From a virus, in IMG/VR virus record IMGVR_UViG_3300025141_016375, positions 1-64,000 of that record: a stretch of DNA of 64,000 bases; one strand, 5' to 3'. Shown here one piece after another: positions 1 through 7,025 of this stretch; within the stretch, counting starts at the first letter, position 1, and each line of letters starts with the position of its first letter. A program made the translations under genes and the position numbers. The notes under the pieces were generated by a model. It ran no database searches and was not told where the DNA came from. It saw nothing but the letters and a program-made list of their open reading frames with translations.

Positions 1-93
1 GACGTTGCAGTGAGCGAAAGATCTAAACATCTGGATATAATATTCAGCGAAAATCCTCCGCGGGCAGACCAGAAGTATATAAAAGTCTATTAG
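1..93 (+). CDS. C-terminal end of an unidentified protein (partial)
   Basis: An open frame enters from the left edge and stops at TAG 91-93, giving 30 residues that end in DQKYIKVY. The next gene starts 8 nt later, which fits the dense same-strand packing. The fragment is too short to recognise a family. Confidence 0.6.
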   Translation, partial: DVAVSERSKHLDIIFSENPPRADQKYIKVY

Positions 94-100
94 GAACAAG

Positions 101-493
101 ATGAAACTATTAATTGAAAATTGGCGACAATATTTAAGTGAACGAATAGATTCTTTGCCTCCTCGCAAAGATGAGCCGTGGGATATTGGGGAAACCTTCG
201 TTCCTATTACAAAATTAGACATTATTGAAAAGCCTGCAGTGATGCCCCAAGAAAAAAATACACTTTTAAATCAATTTGATGCCCTGCAGGCCACAGATAA
301 TACCGATCCCTTCAAAGGAATCACTATACAAAACGTTTTAGATTCCATTTATAGCTTAAGTGGCAATTCCGATGATTTTAAATACGAGACCAAAGAGGAC
401 GCATGGAAAGATTATATTGATCCCTATCGATATGAGAGAAAATCGTTGAGGGATTATCACCGTAAAATTAAAAAAATCCTGCGCAATCGTTAA
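101..493 (+). CDS. Hypothetical phage protein, 130 aa
   Basis: Unrecognised soluble protein with no signal peptide or membrane segment. It opens with an amphipathic segment (MKLLIENWRQYLSER) and ends in a strongly basic helix rich in Lys and Arg (about residues 112-130). The middle is polar and probably loosely structured. An AGGAAC stretch lies just before the ATG. It stands at the head of a block that includes a metallopeptidase and a nucleotidyltransferase fusion. No function is proposed. Confidence 0.7.
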   Translation: MKLLIENWRQYLSERIDSLPPRKDEPWDIGETFVPITKLDIIEKPAVMPQEKNTLLNQFDALQATDNTDPFKGITIQNVLDSIYSLSGNSDDFKYETKEDAWKDYIDPYRYERKSLRDYHRKIKKILRNR

Positions 494-527
494 CAAATGT
501 AAAACCGGTTTATTAATATCACCATTA

Positions 528-540
528 CTATTTATTAAAG
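528..540 (+). promoter_or_regulatory. Putative late-promoter motif (CTATTTATTA)
   Basis: CTATTTATTAAAG begins 32 nt before the ATG of the metallopeptidase gene. It differs by one base from the CTAATTATTA found at similar distance before several other genes in the window. Promoter function is inferred from the recurring position. Confidence 0.3.
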
Positions 541-559
541 AAATTGGAGTGCCATTTAA

Positions 560-1342
560 ATGCCTTGTGATATTACTAATAATTCTCCCTACGACACATC
601 TTCTATAGAAAAAATGGCGCATAGCTTATATCCCTTTGCTCAAAAACGCATGGGATTCCATAAGCCCCCCCAAATGGTCTTTGATTCAGACCCAGAGAAT
701 GCTAAAAATATTTTAGGCAAAACGGCCCAATATGAGCCTGGGACGATGACCATTACAATTTTTGTTAATGATCGTCACCCTAAAGACATTTTGAGATCTC
801 TCGCCCATGAGTTAGTTCACCATGCGCAAAATTGCAGAGGCGAATTTGAAAACGGCGGTGCCACCGACGTGGGCTACGCACAGACAGATGATCACATGCG
901 CGAAATGGAACGAGAAGCCTACGAAGTTGGCAACATGTGCTTTAGAGACTGGGAAGACGGTATAAAATCGCAAATGCCATTACACGAAACTATTTATAAA
1001 CAGCTACTGAAAAAAGGAGATAGCTACATGTCTACGAAAAATTGGAAAAATGCCGAGCTTAATACCCTCCTCATGGAGAAATGGGGCTTTAAAGCTAAAG
1101 AGGAAAAAGAAGTTCTCAAAGAAGAAGTCGAAGCCTTCATGAATATGAAGTCGGACTATAATACAGGACAAAAAGAAATTCCCAAAGACGCTCTGGAAGA
1201 GGAGGACGAGGAAGAATTTAAAGTTGATTCGGACCACCCTCATGGCTCGGAAAGCCGTCAAGAAGTATTAGACCAGCTGGATGAAAAAGTATTACGCAGC
1301 GTTATTCGCCGAGCTTTGCAAAAATCATTGCAGGCACAATAA
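560..1342 (+). CDS. HExxH zinc metallopeptidase-like protein
   Basis: 260 aa. The segment LAHELVHHAQNCRGEF carries the gluzincin zinc motif His83-Glu84-x-x-His87, where the two histidines bind zinc and Glu84 acts as general base. The EREA segment near residue 117 is a plausible site for the third ligand. The C-terminal half (about 150-260) is highly charged, with a run of Glu and Asp near 212-222, and ends in a helix with DEKVLRSVIRRALQ. There is no signal peptide, so it should act in the cytoplasm or in the virion. A GGAG stretch precedes the ATG. A role in processing phage or host proteins is inference; the substrate is unknown. Confidence 0.8.
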   Translation: MPCDITNNSPYDTSSIEKMAHSLYPFAQKRMGFHKPPQMVFDSDPENAKNILGKTAQYEPGTMTITIFVNDRHPKDILRSLAHELVHHAQNCRGEFENGGATDVGYAQTDDHMREMEREAYEVGNMCFRDWEDGIKSQMPLHETIYKQLLKKGDSYMSTKNWKNAELNTLLMEKWGFKAKEEKEVLKEEVEAFMNMKSDYNTGQKEIPKDALEEEDEEEFKVDSDHPHGSESRQEVLDQLDEKVLRSVIRRALQKSLQAQ

Positions 1343-1345
1343 ATC

Positions 1346-1597
1346 ATGAAAATCGATTTAAATAAAATGACCAGGCGGTTTTTATTTGGTGAATCGAAAG
1401 CAAGACCTTCAGTGCGAGCTTATGCCGAATCTATTCTAAATATTTTAGAAACCTTTGCGCCTCGCTCTCAAAGAGAAAGTAGACAAGTATCTATTGCCAA
1501 ACAGCACCTCAATGAAATTAAAAAGTTAAATCGTAGATTAGAAGAAAAACTCAATTTGCTTGAAGAGCAAATTAAAGTATTAGAAGAAGGAAAGTAA
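1346..1597 (+). CDS. Small coiled-coil protein
   Basis: 83 aa, starting 3 nt after the metallopeptidase stop. The N-terminal half is basic and the C-terminal half (about 48-83) is a heptad-like Leu/Lys/Glu helix, with LNRRLEEKLNLLEEQIKVLE suggesting oligomerisation. No enzymatic motif is visible. It ends 1 nt before the next ATG, so the two genes are probably translated together. Function unknown. Confidence 0.7.
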   Translation: MKIDLNKMTRRFLFGESKARPSVRAYAESILNILETFAPRSQRESRQVSIAKQHLNEIKKLNRRLEEKLNLLEEQIKVLEEGK

Positions 1598-1598
1598 T

Positions 1599-3683
1599 AT
1601 GGGAGGCGTTGCAGGCCATTTAGCTCATCTCTATGACAATAGGGATTTATCTTACAACAATATCAAAAATATTCTCTCTCAAGCTGCAGCGGGCGAACTA
1701 GTCGGCACAGAAAAAACTGATGGCTATAATATTTATTTGGGTTATGTAAACGGACTTCCTCGTGCTGCCCGCAATAAAGGCGATATGGCCAAAGGCGGTA
1801 TGACTTTTGAAGATTTGGTTAATCGTGAATTTCAAGGTGGCACAAAGGCCAAAAACGCCTATTTAAAAGCCTTCCAATCCTATAAAAAAGCGGTTGATTC
1901 TCTGTCCGATAGCGAAAAAGCCACTATCTTTGGACCCGATGGAGAGGTATTTTATAATGCCGAGATTCAAGGGCCTTCCGCTCAAAATGTAGTCAATTAT
2001 GATGACGATATTATCAGCATTCATCGCATGGGGCATAAATTATATAATGCCGAAACTAATACTGTAGATCAAGTAGATACTCCCGAAGGATCCGTGTTGT
2101 TGGATAACCTTGTGGAGCGCTTCGAAGAGGCGACAGCAGATGAGCCATTCTCTGTGCGCCGCACTGCTTTTTTAGAATTAAATAAATTAGACGATGGCCA
2201 TGATTTGAATATTGCCCTTGAAAGAATCCAAAAAGCTGGTTTAACAGGGAACATGACCATTGGCGAATATTTAGAAAATCGCCTTAAGGAAGCATCTTCC
2301 GAAGAATTAGGCTTTTTAAGCGAAGATATCCAACAACAAGTTATTGATCGCATTCTCAAAAAAGAAGGTTTCTTGGGCCTCAACAAAATTTACAAAGGGT
2401 TTCCGGATGACGTAAAAAGGCGCATCAAAGAATTTGTTGAGCAATCTCCCCTTCTAATCAAAACGGCCATCTGGCCCATTGAAATGGCCATCCACGATTT
2501 TGCAGTTGAACTTTTAAAAGGAGTTCAGAGCGCTTATATTTTAGATAATGATGCCCAAGTTGACAATCTTAAGTCCCAAGTTGAACAAGCGATTCGTGCT
2601 ATTCAAACACATCGGGGTCCATATCAAGAAGACATGTTCGCTATATTAGAGCAACAACTAGAAAAACTCAAACACCATGACAAGATTGATACGGTTGTAG
2701 AAGGATTTGTTTTTCAAGTCGGAGATCAGATGTATAAGTTTACTGGTAATTTTGCGCCAGTAAATCAACTATTAGGTCTTTTTAAATATGGAAGAGGAAA
2801 CATCCCCCCTCTTAATTTGGATGCCAACGAACTAGAAGCCGGAGAAGAAAAAGAAAAGAGAATCATTGCTATTTATCCAGGTCGCTTCCAACCCATGGGC
2901 CAACATCACGCAGAGACATTTAAACGCATTCAAGAAGAGTTTGGCCCCGAAAACACATTTATTGCCACGTCAAATGTTGTTAATGCGCCTAAATCTCCTC
3001 TTAATTTCGCTGAAAAGCAATTAGTCATGATGGAACACGGAATATCGCCTGACAACGTTGTGGAGGTCAAAAATCCTTACAATGCGGCCGAAATCCTAGA
3101 GAAGTTTGATCCTAATACAACAGCGGTTACATATGTGGTTGGAGAAAAGGATATGCAAGAAGACGCCCGTTTTGGGAAATTAGGCGGCACAACTAAAGAT
3201 GGAACGCCACGATATTTTCGTAATTATGCCGAAGAAGAGGGCGAACTCAAGGGTCACGATAAACATGGTTACATCAAAGTGGCGCCACATGTTTCAATTG
3301 ATATTCCCGAAGTAGGCGAGATGTCTGGTACTAATTTGCGCAAAGTTTTGCGAGATGCTGACGAAGAAACGTTTAAAAGAGTTATGGGATGGTATGATCC
3401 TGAAATTCATGAATTGTTAAAAAGCAAATTTGGAGCCATGGCCCTAGAGGAGACCCAGTTTAATCTGGGAATATTTCGTGGGTTAGTTGACGAAATTCTT
3501 GCTGAAGAAGATGAAGACTTAGAAGAGATTTCTTCGGCTGGGGGTGGTTCAAATGTGGGGTTTGCTGGTGGCTTAAGTGTTTTGCCGCGGAAAAGAAACC
3601 GCAAACGTAAGAAAAAGAAAAAAATAGACGAAATGGTTAATGAATTTTATGACTATTTATTACACACGCTTAAGGGGAATTAA
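1599..3683 (+). CDS. Fusion of ligase-like nucleotidyltransferase and cytidylyltransferase (NMNAT-like) domains
   Basis: 694 aa with two recognisable catalytic parts. The N-terminal part has GTEKTDGYNIY (Lys39-x-Asp-Gly), the motif I of covalent nucleotidyltransferases (RNA/DNA ligases and capping enzymes), followed by the basic RAARNKGD near 56-62. The C-terminal part has IYPGRFQPMGQHHAETF (about 424-440), matching the nucleotide-binding HxGH-type motif of nicotinamide-nucleotide and cytidylyl transferases, and MSGTNLRK (about 574), matching their ISSTxxR motif. The tail is very basic (NRKRKKKKK). A role in RNA end repair coupled to nucleotide-cofactor chemistry, such as NAD synthesis, is inference. 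SD AAGGA lies upstream of the ATG. Confidence 0.75.
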   Translation: MGGVAGHLAHLYDNRDLSYNNIKNILSQAAAGELVGTEKTDGYNIYLGYVNGLPRAARNKGDMAKGGMTFEDLVNREFQGGTKAKNAYLKAFQSYKKAVDSLSDSEKATIFGPDGEVFYNAEIQGPSAQNVVNYDDDIISIHRMGHKLYNAETNTVDQVDTPEGSVLLDNLVERFEEATADEPFSVRRTAFLELNKLDDGHDLNIALERIQKAGLTGNMTIGEYLENRLKEASSEELGFLSEDIQQQVIDRILKKEGFLGLNKIYKGFPDDVKRRIKEFVEQSPLLIKTAIWPIEMAIHDFAVELLKGVQSAYILDNDAQVDNLKSQVEQAIRAIQTHRGPYQEDMFAILEQQLEKLKHHDKIDTVVEGFVFQVGDQMYKFTGNFAPVNQLLGLFKYGRGNIPPLNLDANELEAGEEKEKRIIAIYPGRFQPMGQHHAETFKRIQEEFGPENTFIATSNVVNAPKSPLNFAEKQLVMMEHGISPDNVVEVKNPYNAAEILEKFDPNTTAVTYVVGEKDMQEDARFGKLGGTTKDGTPRYFRNYAEEEGELKGHDKHGYIKVAPHVSIDIPEVGEMSGTNLRKVLRDADEETFKRVMGWYDPEIHELLKSKFGAMALEETQFNLGIFRGLVDEILAEEDEDLEEISSAGGGSNVGFAGGLSVLPRKRNRKRKKKKKIDEMVNEFYDYLLHTLKGN

Positions 3684-4526
3684 ATGATTGACCGTCACAA
3701 AGCATTAAATGAATTAAAAGAGGAACAGCGTCTACGTGAATTTGTTCGCAAAGGATTGAAGCTTTATTTTGAGCAGAAAAAAATTCAACGACCACAACAA
3801 ATAAACGAAGAGCAACGATTGCGCCAAAATATTCAAAAATTAGTGAGCGAAGTCAAAGAAGAAGAAAGATTAAGAAGCGTTGTGCGAGACCTTATTCGCG
3901 AAGTATCGAAAACAGACGTTCCCGTTGAACAGCCCCATGTTAACACTGGAATTAACGTGCTGGAAGATCTTTTAAGAAATATTATCCCTCAAGTTGAAAG
4001 TGGTTATAAAGCTTTAACAAGCGCAAAAGAACAACGGGTGTCTTTTAGAGCGCACATGCTTAACGCTGTAGAAAATACTCTTCTGCCTGCTGAAGTAGTT
4101 GCTGGAGTTCCACATGATGAAGAAGAAGTAGACGTTGTAGAGCTTGACGAACAAGACATCACAATGGATATTGGCGATGACGAAGACAAATTCATTCCCG
4201 TAAGAGATGTAGATCTAGAACCTGAAGAAGAAGTAGAAGTAGAAGAAGACGAGTTTAGTATTGAAGGTGAAGATTTAACAGGAAGAAACTTCGCTGCTAA
4301 TACCTGGAATAAAGTGGAAAAACAAACTCTTGATGCTTTCGAAAGCCTAGGCGATGAAGAAGACAGAGAGCTTTTTAAAGATTATCTTTTAACCAATCTT
4401 AAACTTTATTTTGATAAATTTGAAGAAGAACTTCAAGCTAACCTATCAGAACCTGAATCTCCAGATTACGAAATGGCCGCTACCACTGCTGTAGAAGAGC
4501 CTGTAGAAGACATCCCTGCCTTATAG
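3684..4526 (+). CDS. Acidic protein with N-terminal EExRLR repeats
   Basis: 280 aa, starting directly after the previous stop with AAGGGG as SD. Three related segments occur at about residues 12-31, 41-57 and 58-74, each built on [K/N]-E-E-[Q/E]-R-L-R followed by a hydrophobic helix. The middle (about 140-200) is extremely acidic, with long Glu/Asp runs. A C-terminal helix contains NLKLYFDKFEEEL, which resembles the KGLKLYFEQ of the first repeat. No catalytic motif is seen. Acidic, repeat-bearing helical proteins often serve as scaffolds or internal proteins, but this is only a suggestion. Confidence 0.7.
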   Translation: MIDRHKALNELKEEQRLREFVRKGLKLYFEQKKIQRPQQINEEQRLRQNIQKLVSEVKEEERLRSVVRDLIREVSKTDVPVEQPHVNTGINVLEDLLRNIIPQVESGYKALTSAKEQRVSFRAHMLNAVENTLLPAEVVAGVPHDEEEVDVVELDEQDITMDIGDDEDKFIPVRDVDLEPEEEVEVEEDEFSIEGEDLTGRNFAANTWNKVEKQTLDAFESLGDEEDRELFKDYLLTNLKLYFDKFEEELQANLSEPESPDYEMAATTAVEEPVEDIPAL

Positions 4527-4549
4527 TTTAATTTTCAAAGAACTTATGT

Positions 4550-4555
4550 TATAAT
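4550..4555 (+). promoter_or_regulatory. TATAAT -10-like box
   Basis: A perfect TATAAT lies in the 82-nt gap before the HTH gene and tmRNA. Only a weak -35 (TTTAAT at 4527-4532) sits 17 nt upstream. The surrounding TTATAATCA also occurs before the gp25-like gene (39401-39409). Unproven. Confidence 0.3.
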
Positions 4556-4573
4556 CATTTTAAGAAAGAAGAC

Positions 4574-4606
4574 ATATGCACTTTAGCATATCAATTTTGA
4601 TTTTTT
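4574..4606 (+). terminator. Possible weak hairpin terminator
   Basis: ATATGC (4574-4579) and GCATAT (4586-4591) can pair around a 6-nt loop, followed by a T-rich stretch ending in TTTTTT. The stem is short and AT-rich, so it would be weak. It lies between the acidic-protein gene and the HTH gene. Confidence 0.25.
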
Positions 4607-4608
4607 AA

Positions 4609-5001
4609 ATGGTTTGGAAAAAACGAAAAAAGTACTATGGTTTATATGAAAAGTATAGTATAATAAATAAATATAAGAAAGAAGATAAGCTTAATAATAG
4701 TATATTAAATTATATTAACAATATTTCTTTAGAAGACCTTATAGCTATTAAGTTAGAATTATCAACAAGAATCTTAAGTGGTAAATATTATGGTTTACCC
4801 TTATGGCATTCAATTCGTCATTTAACTGCTGATGCAATCCTAAAAACAGCAGTGAGTGTTTGTAGAACGAAGAGTGAAGCTTCTAGGTTTTTAGGAATGG
4901 ATTATACAGATTTCCGAAAACTAATTAAAAAATATAAAACAGAATCATTTTTTGAAGATGAAAGGAATGGGGGCGAAACGGTTTCGACGGAGGACGAATA
5001 A
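4609..5001 (+). CDS. Small Fis-like helix-turn-helix protein
   Basis: 130 aa. The segment AVSVCRTKSEASRFLGMDYT followed by DFRKLIKKY (about 83-111) resembles the Fis-type HTH, with A-x-x-L/F-G-M/I then a recognition helix. The N-terminal 45 residues are Lys/Tyr/Asn-rich and coded by very AT-rich DNA, unlike its neighbours. There is no clear SD before the ATG, so a later start is possible. The last 33 nt overlap the 5' end of the tmRNA gene. A DNA-binding regulatory role is inferred from the motif only. Confidence 0.6.
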   Translation: MVWKKRKKYYGLYEKYSIINKYKKEDKLNNSILNYINNISLEDLIAIKLELSTRILSGKYYGLPLWHSIRHLTADAILKTAVSVCRTKSEASRFLGMDYTDFRKLIKKYKTESFFEDERNGGETVSTEDE

Positions 5002-5348
5002 AATAGCGTGCAAAACTGTGTGGGTAACACAGTAAAAATACTCAAACTTTATAAATGCCAACGATAACGTTGAATTTGATTTTGCCTTAGCGGCTTAATC
5101 GGAAGTTGTTAATAGCTTTCTTAAAAAATATTAACCGTTTTCAATTTTCAGAAAAATTGGTGGTGCGCGCAGTAGGTATTTGGTCATTTTTATGACTATA
5201 TATTTTCGGCAGCCAGCGCCATGAGCTGGTGAATGGATTCCCTGACCTTGGTCGGGTGGTTGGTGCTTAGGCGGTTCATGCACCTACTTTTGTGAATGAC
5301 GGTATTTCTGCAGTTTTTCGGACCCGGGTTCGACTCCCGGCGCCTCCA
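4969..5348 (+). ncRNA. ssrA: tmRNA (transfer-messenger RNA), single-piece
   Basis: tmRNA rescues stalled ribosomes: it acts first as an alanyl-tRNA and then as a short mRNA that adds a degradation tag, working with SmpB. The 5' GGGGGCG (4969-4975) pairs with 3' CGCCTCC (5341-5347, one G-U pair), followed by discriminator A5348; CCA is not encoded. The T arm CCGGG-TTCGACT-CCCGG lies directly before the 3' acceptor strand. A pseudoknot-1-type stem ACTGTGT/ACACAGT is at 5015-5033. The tag frame starts at GCC 5057 and reads ANDNVEFDFALAA, stopping at TAA 5096-5098; the ALAA end is typical of bacterial tags. No smpB gene is seen in the window, so host SmpB would be needed. It is flanked by phage genes on both sides. 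Confidence 0.94.
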
Positions 5349-5364
5349 CTTAATTAACTTTCTA

Positions 5365-5380
5365 CTAATTATATTATATT
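5365..5380 (+). promoter_or_regulatory. Putative late-promoter motif before the tubulin-like gene
   Basis: CTAATTATATTATATT starts 31 nt before the ATG of the tubulin-like gene, just after the tmRNA 3' end. It shares CTAATTAT with the motifs at 9262, 39394 and 58959. Function is inferred from position and recurrence. Confidence 0.35.
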
Positions 5381-5395
5381 CCAAGGAGATTTGTT

Positions 5396-6520
5396 ATGAC
5401 AGATGACATTGAAAATGTAGAGGAAGGTGCACAGCCAGAAGAGACGCCAACAGCGGAAAGTTGGGATCTTCCGGACGATGCTCCATTTGGCCTAGACGAT
5501 TTTGATTTCGTAGAGGCTTATGACGACGAGCCGTCCGAGGACGACCGCATGCTAGGAGAAAACACCGCGCCCAGCGCAATTAATTGTGCATTTATCGGCG
5601 TCGGTGGCGGCGGCGGAAAGATGGCCAAAGCCTTTTTGGATTTAGGCTTTAATAAAACTCTTTTAATCAACACGACTGCAAAGGATCAGCCTACGGGTGT
5701 ACCTGCAGAAAATTTTCTTTTAATCCCCGGCGCCGATGGCGTAGCTAAAGACATTAAGCTCGGTAAAGAAGTTTTAGGCGATAATAGCACTTTTGTGGAA
5801 GATGCTTTACGCACACGAATTGGTAAAGTAGATTGGATTTTTGTATTAGCTGGTGGAGGCGGCGGCACCGGAAGTGCGAGTTCCGTGTTGCATGATTGTA
5901 TTACACGTTATTTAACCTCAATTGAGGCCGAAGGTAAAGTTATTTATATTACGAGTAAGCCCAGCGCGCAAGAACTTTTGAACCCTACTATTAAAAATAA
6001 TTGCCAGTCGCTTTTCAAAGACATCCATAATCATCCGCACATTGTCATTGACAATGAAAAACAACTCCAATTATTACGCGGTAAAGTGGGAATGTTGAAT
6101 ATGTATCCAGCCGCTAATAGAAATTTTGCAAAGTTATTAGCCCAAGTTTTAAAGCTGGCTAACGAGCCCTCTCCTATTCAGGCGTTTGATTCCAAGGATT
6201 TGGAAAGATGTTTGCGCACTGGTGGAAGAATGTTGTTAGGCAGTACAGTTGCACGAGATGTTTCTGCTCATGATTTAGGGGCAAATGTGTTTCAAGGGTG
6301 CCTCCGTTCTTCTCCGTGCCCTCCCCCTACGCGCAACCCAAAAACGGGAGTATTGCTTTTAATTGTGACACCTGAAATGGGAGATGATCCGCGAGTGAGT
6401 AATCGCTTAGAAGCGGCTTTTTCTTATGTGGGTGGTCGCACCGAAACATTATTTTCCGGGGTGTATGTTGCACCCCGTCTTCCTGGTTTAATTGCCTTAA
6501 CGCTTTTAGGCGGAATGTAG
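5396..6520 (+). CDS. FtsZ/tubulin-like GTPase
   Basis: 374 aa. A GTP-binding tubulin fold is indicated by FIGVGGGGGKM (66-76, the T1 glycine loop) and LAGGGGGTGSASS (151-163), a variant of the tubulin signature GGGTG[S/T]G. Further on, FDSKDLERCLRTGGRMLLGS resembles the FtsZ T7-loop region, keeping the D-x-x-D pair that activates GTP hydrolysis in the adjacent subunit while the preceding Asn of FtsZ is not obvious. The first 60 residues are a very acidic extension not usual in FtsZ, and the protein ends right after the C-terminal subdomain with no FtsZ partner-binding tail. Phage tubulins such as PhuZ build filaments that position replicating DNA; whether this protein does so is inference. 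SD AAGGAG. Confidence 0.85.
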   Translation: MTDDIENVEEGAQPEETPTAESWDLPDDAPFGLDDFDFVEAYDDEPSEDDRMLGENTAPSAINCAFIGVGGGGGKMAKAFLDLGFNKTLLINTTAKDQPTGVPAENFLLIPGADGVAKDIKLGKEVLGDNSTFVEDALRTRIGKVDWIFVLAGGGGGTGSASSVLHDCITRYLTSIEAEGKVIYITSKPSAQELLNPTIKNNCQSLFKDIHNHPHIVIDNEKQLQLLRGKVGMLNMYPAANRNFAKLLAQVLKLANEPSPIQAFDSKDLERCLRTGGRMLLGSTVARDVSAHDLGANVFQGCLRSSPCPPPTRNPKTGVLLLIVTPEMGDDPRVSNRLEAAFSYVGGRTETLFSGVYVAPRLPGLIALTLLGGM

Positions 6521-6592
6521 GCTAAAAATAATATTTAAAATAGTATTTGATTGTTGATAAAATTAGGTATATTTTATTAATGAGAGGGTCTT

Positions 6593-6841
6593 ATGGATAC
6601 TAAGAACTGGCAGTCGGCGGGCGTTTTTAAGACATTTGAGGAAGCTGATCAAAAACGCGATGAATTAAAAGAAAAATTTGATTTAGTCAAGGTAAAGCGA
6701 TGTGGTCGCGCCGGAAACCTTTTTCGGGTTAAAACATGGACACAACCCCTTCCGCCTAAAAAAGAAAAAACTACTGTTAAGTCCAAATATAAAAAAGGTA
6801 AAAAAAATGCCCACCTTCGCTCTGGACCGCAAGGGGAATAA
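6593..6841 (+). CDS. Small basic hypothetical protein
   Basis: 82 aa, preceded by GAGGG. The first half has helix-forming FEEADQKRDELKEKFDLV followed by a short beta-like KRCGRAGNLFRVKTW. The C-terminal 30 residues are strongly basic (KSKYKKGKKN). Its layout loosely recalls SPOR-like or nucleic-acid-binding minidomains, but the match is not good enough to assign. It overlaps the next gene by 35 nt in another frame. Confidence 0.6.
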   Translation: MDTKNWQSAGVFKTFEEADQKRDELKEKFDLVKVKRCGRAGNLFRVKTWTQPLPPKKEKTTVKSKYKKGKKNAHLRSGPQGE

Positions 6842-7025
6842 AATATATACTGGCACATGCGTTCTTTATAAGAATAGATCCTTTATTATAGAAAGCATGC
6901 ACGACCCTTTGTATTGGAATCGTGAACAGTATATCACCCTTGTAGATAAAAAGAACAAAAATAAAAAGATCGAATTCGTCTTACCTCAAGATGTCGTTAA
7001 GATAAGAACCCAAAGGAATGCATGA
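6807..7025 (+). CDS. Small hypothetical protein, 72 aa
   Basis: The ATG at 6807 is preferred over an in-frame upstream start at 6702 because AAGGT lies 7 nt upstream and the overlap with the preceding gene becomes small. The product (MPTFALDRKGNKIYTGTCVL...) looks like a compact beta-rich domain with the spacing of small SH3-like folds, which is a guess from pattern only. Its stop overlaps the next start as ATGA, so it is probably co-translated with the GAPDH-like gene. Confidence 0.55.
   Translation: MPTFALDRKGNKIYTGTCVLYKNRSFIIESMHDPLYWNREQYITLVDKKNKNKKIEFVLPQDVVKIRTQRNA

Noticed and set aside
502-511. AAACCGGTTT palindrome before the metallopeptidase gene
   Set aside because: A 10-bp palindrome of this kind is expected by chance in a window this size, and I saw no second copy.
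4969-5348. tmRNA as a prophage attachment site
   Set aside because: tmRNA genes are common integration targets, but phage-type genes lie on both sides, no integrase is nearby, and I noted no second copy of the 3' end in the window.
5396-6520. Host cell-division FtsZ
   Set aside because: It lacks the usual C-terminal tail, has a long acidic N-terminal extension and a changed T7 loop, and sits between phage genes.
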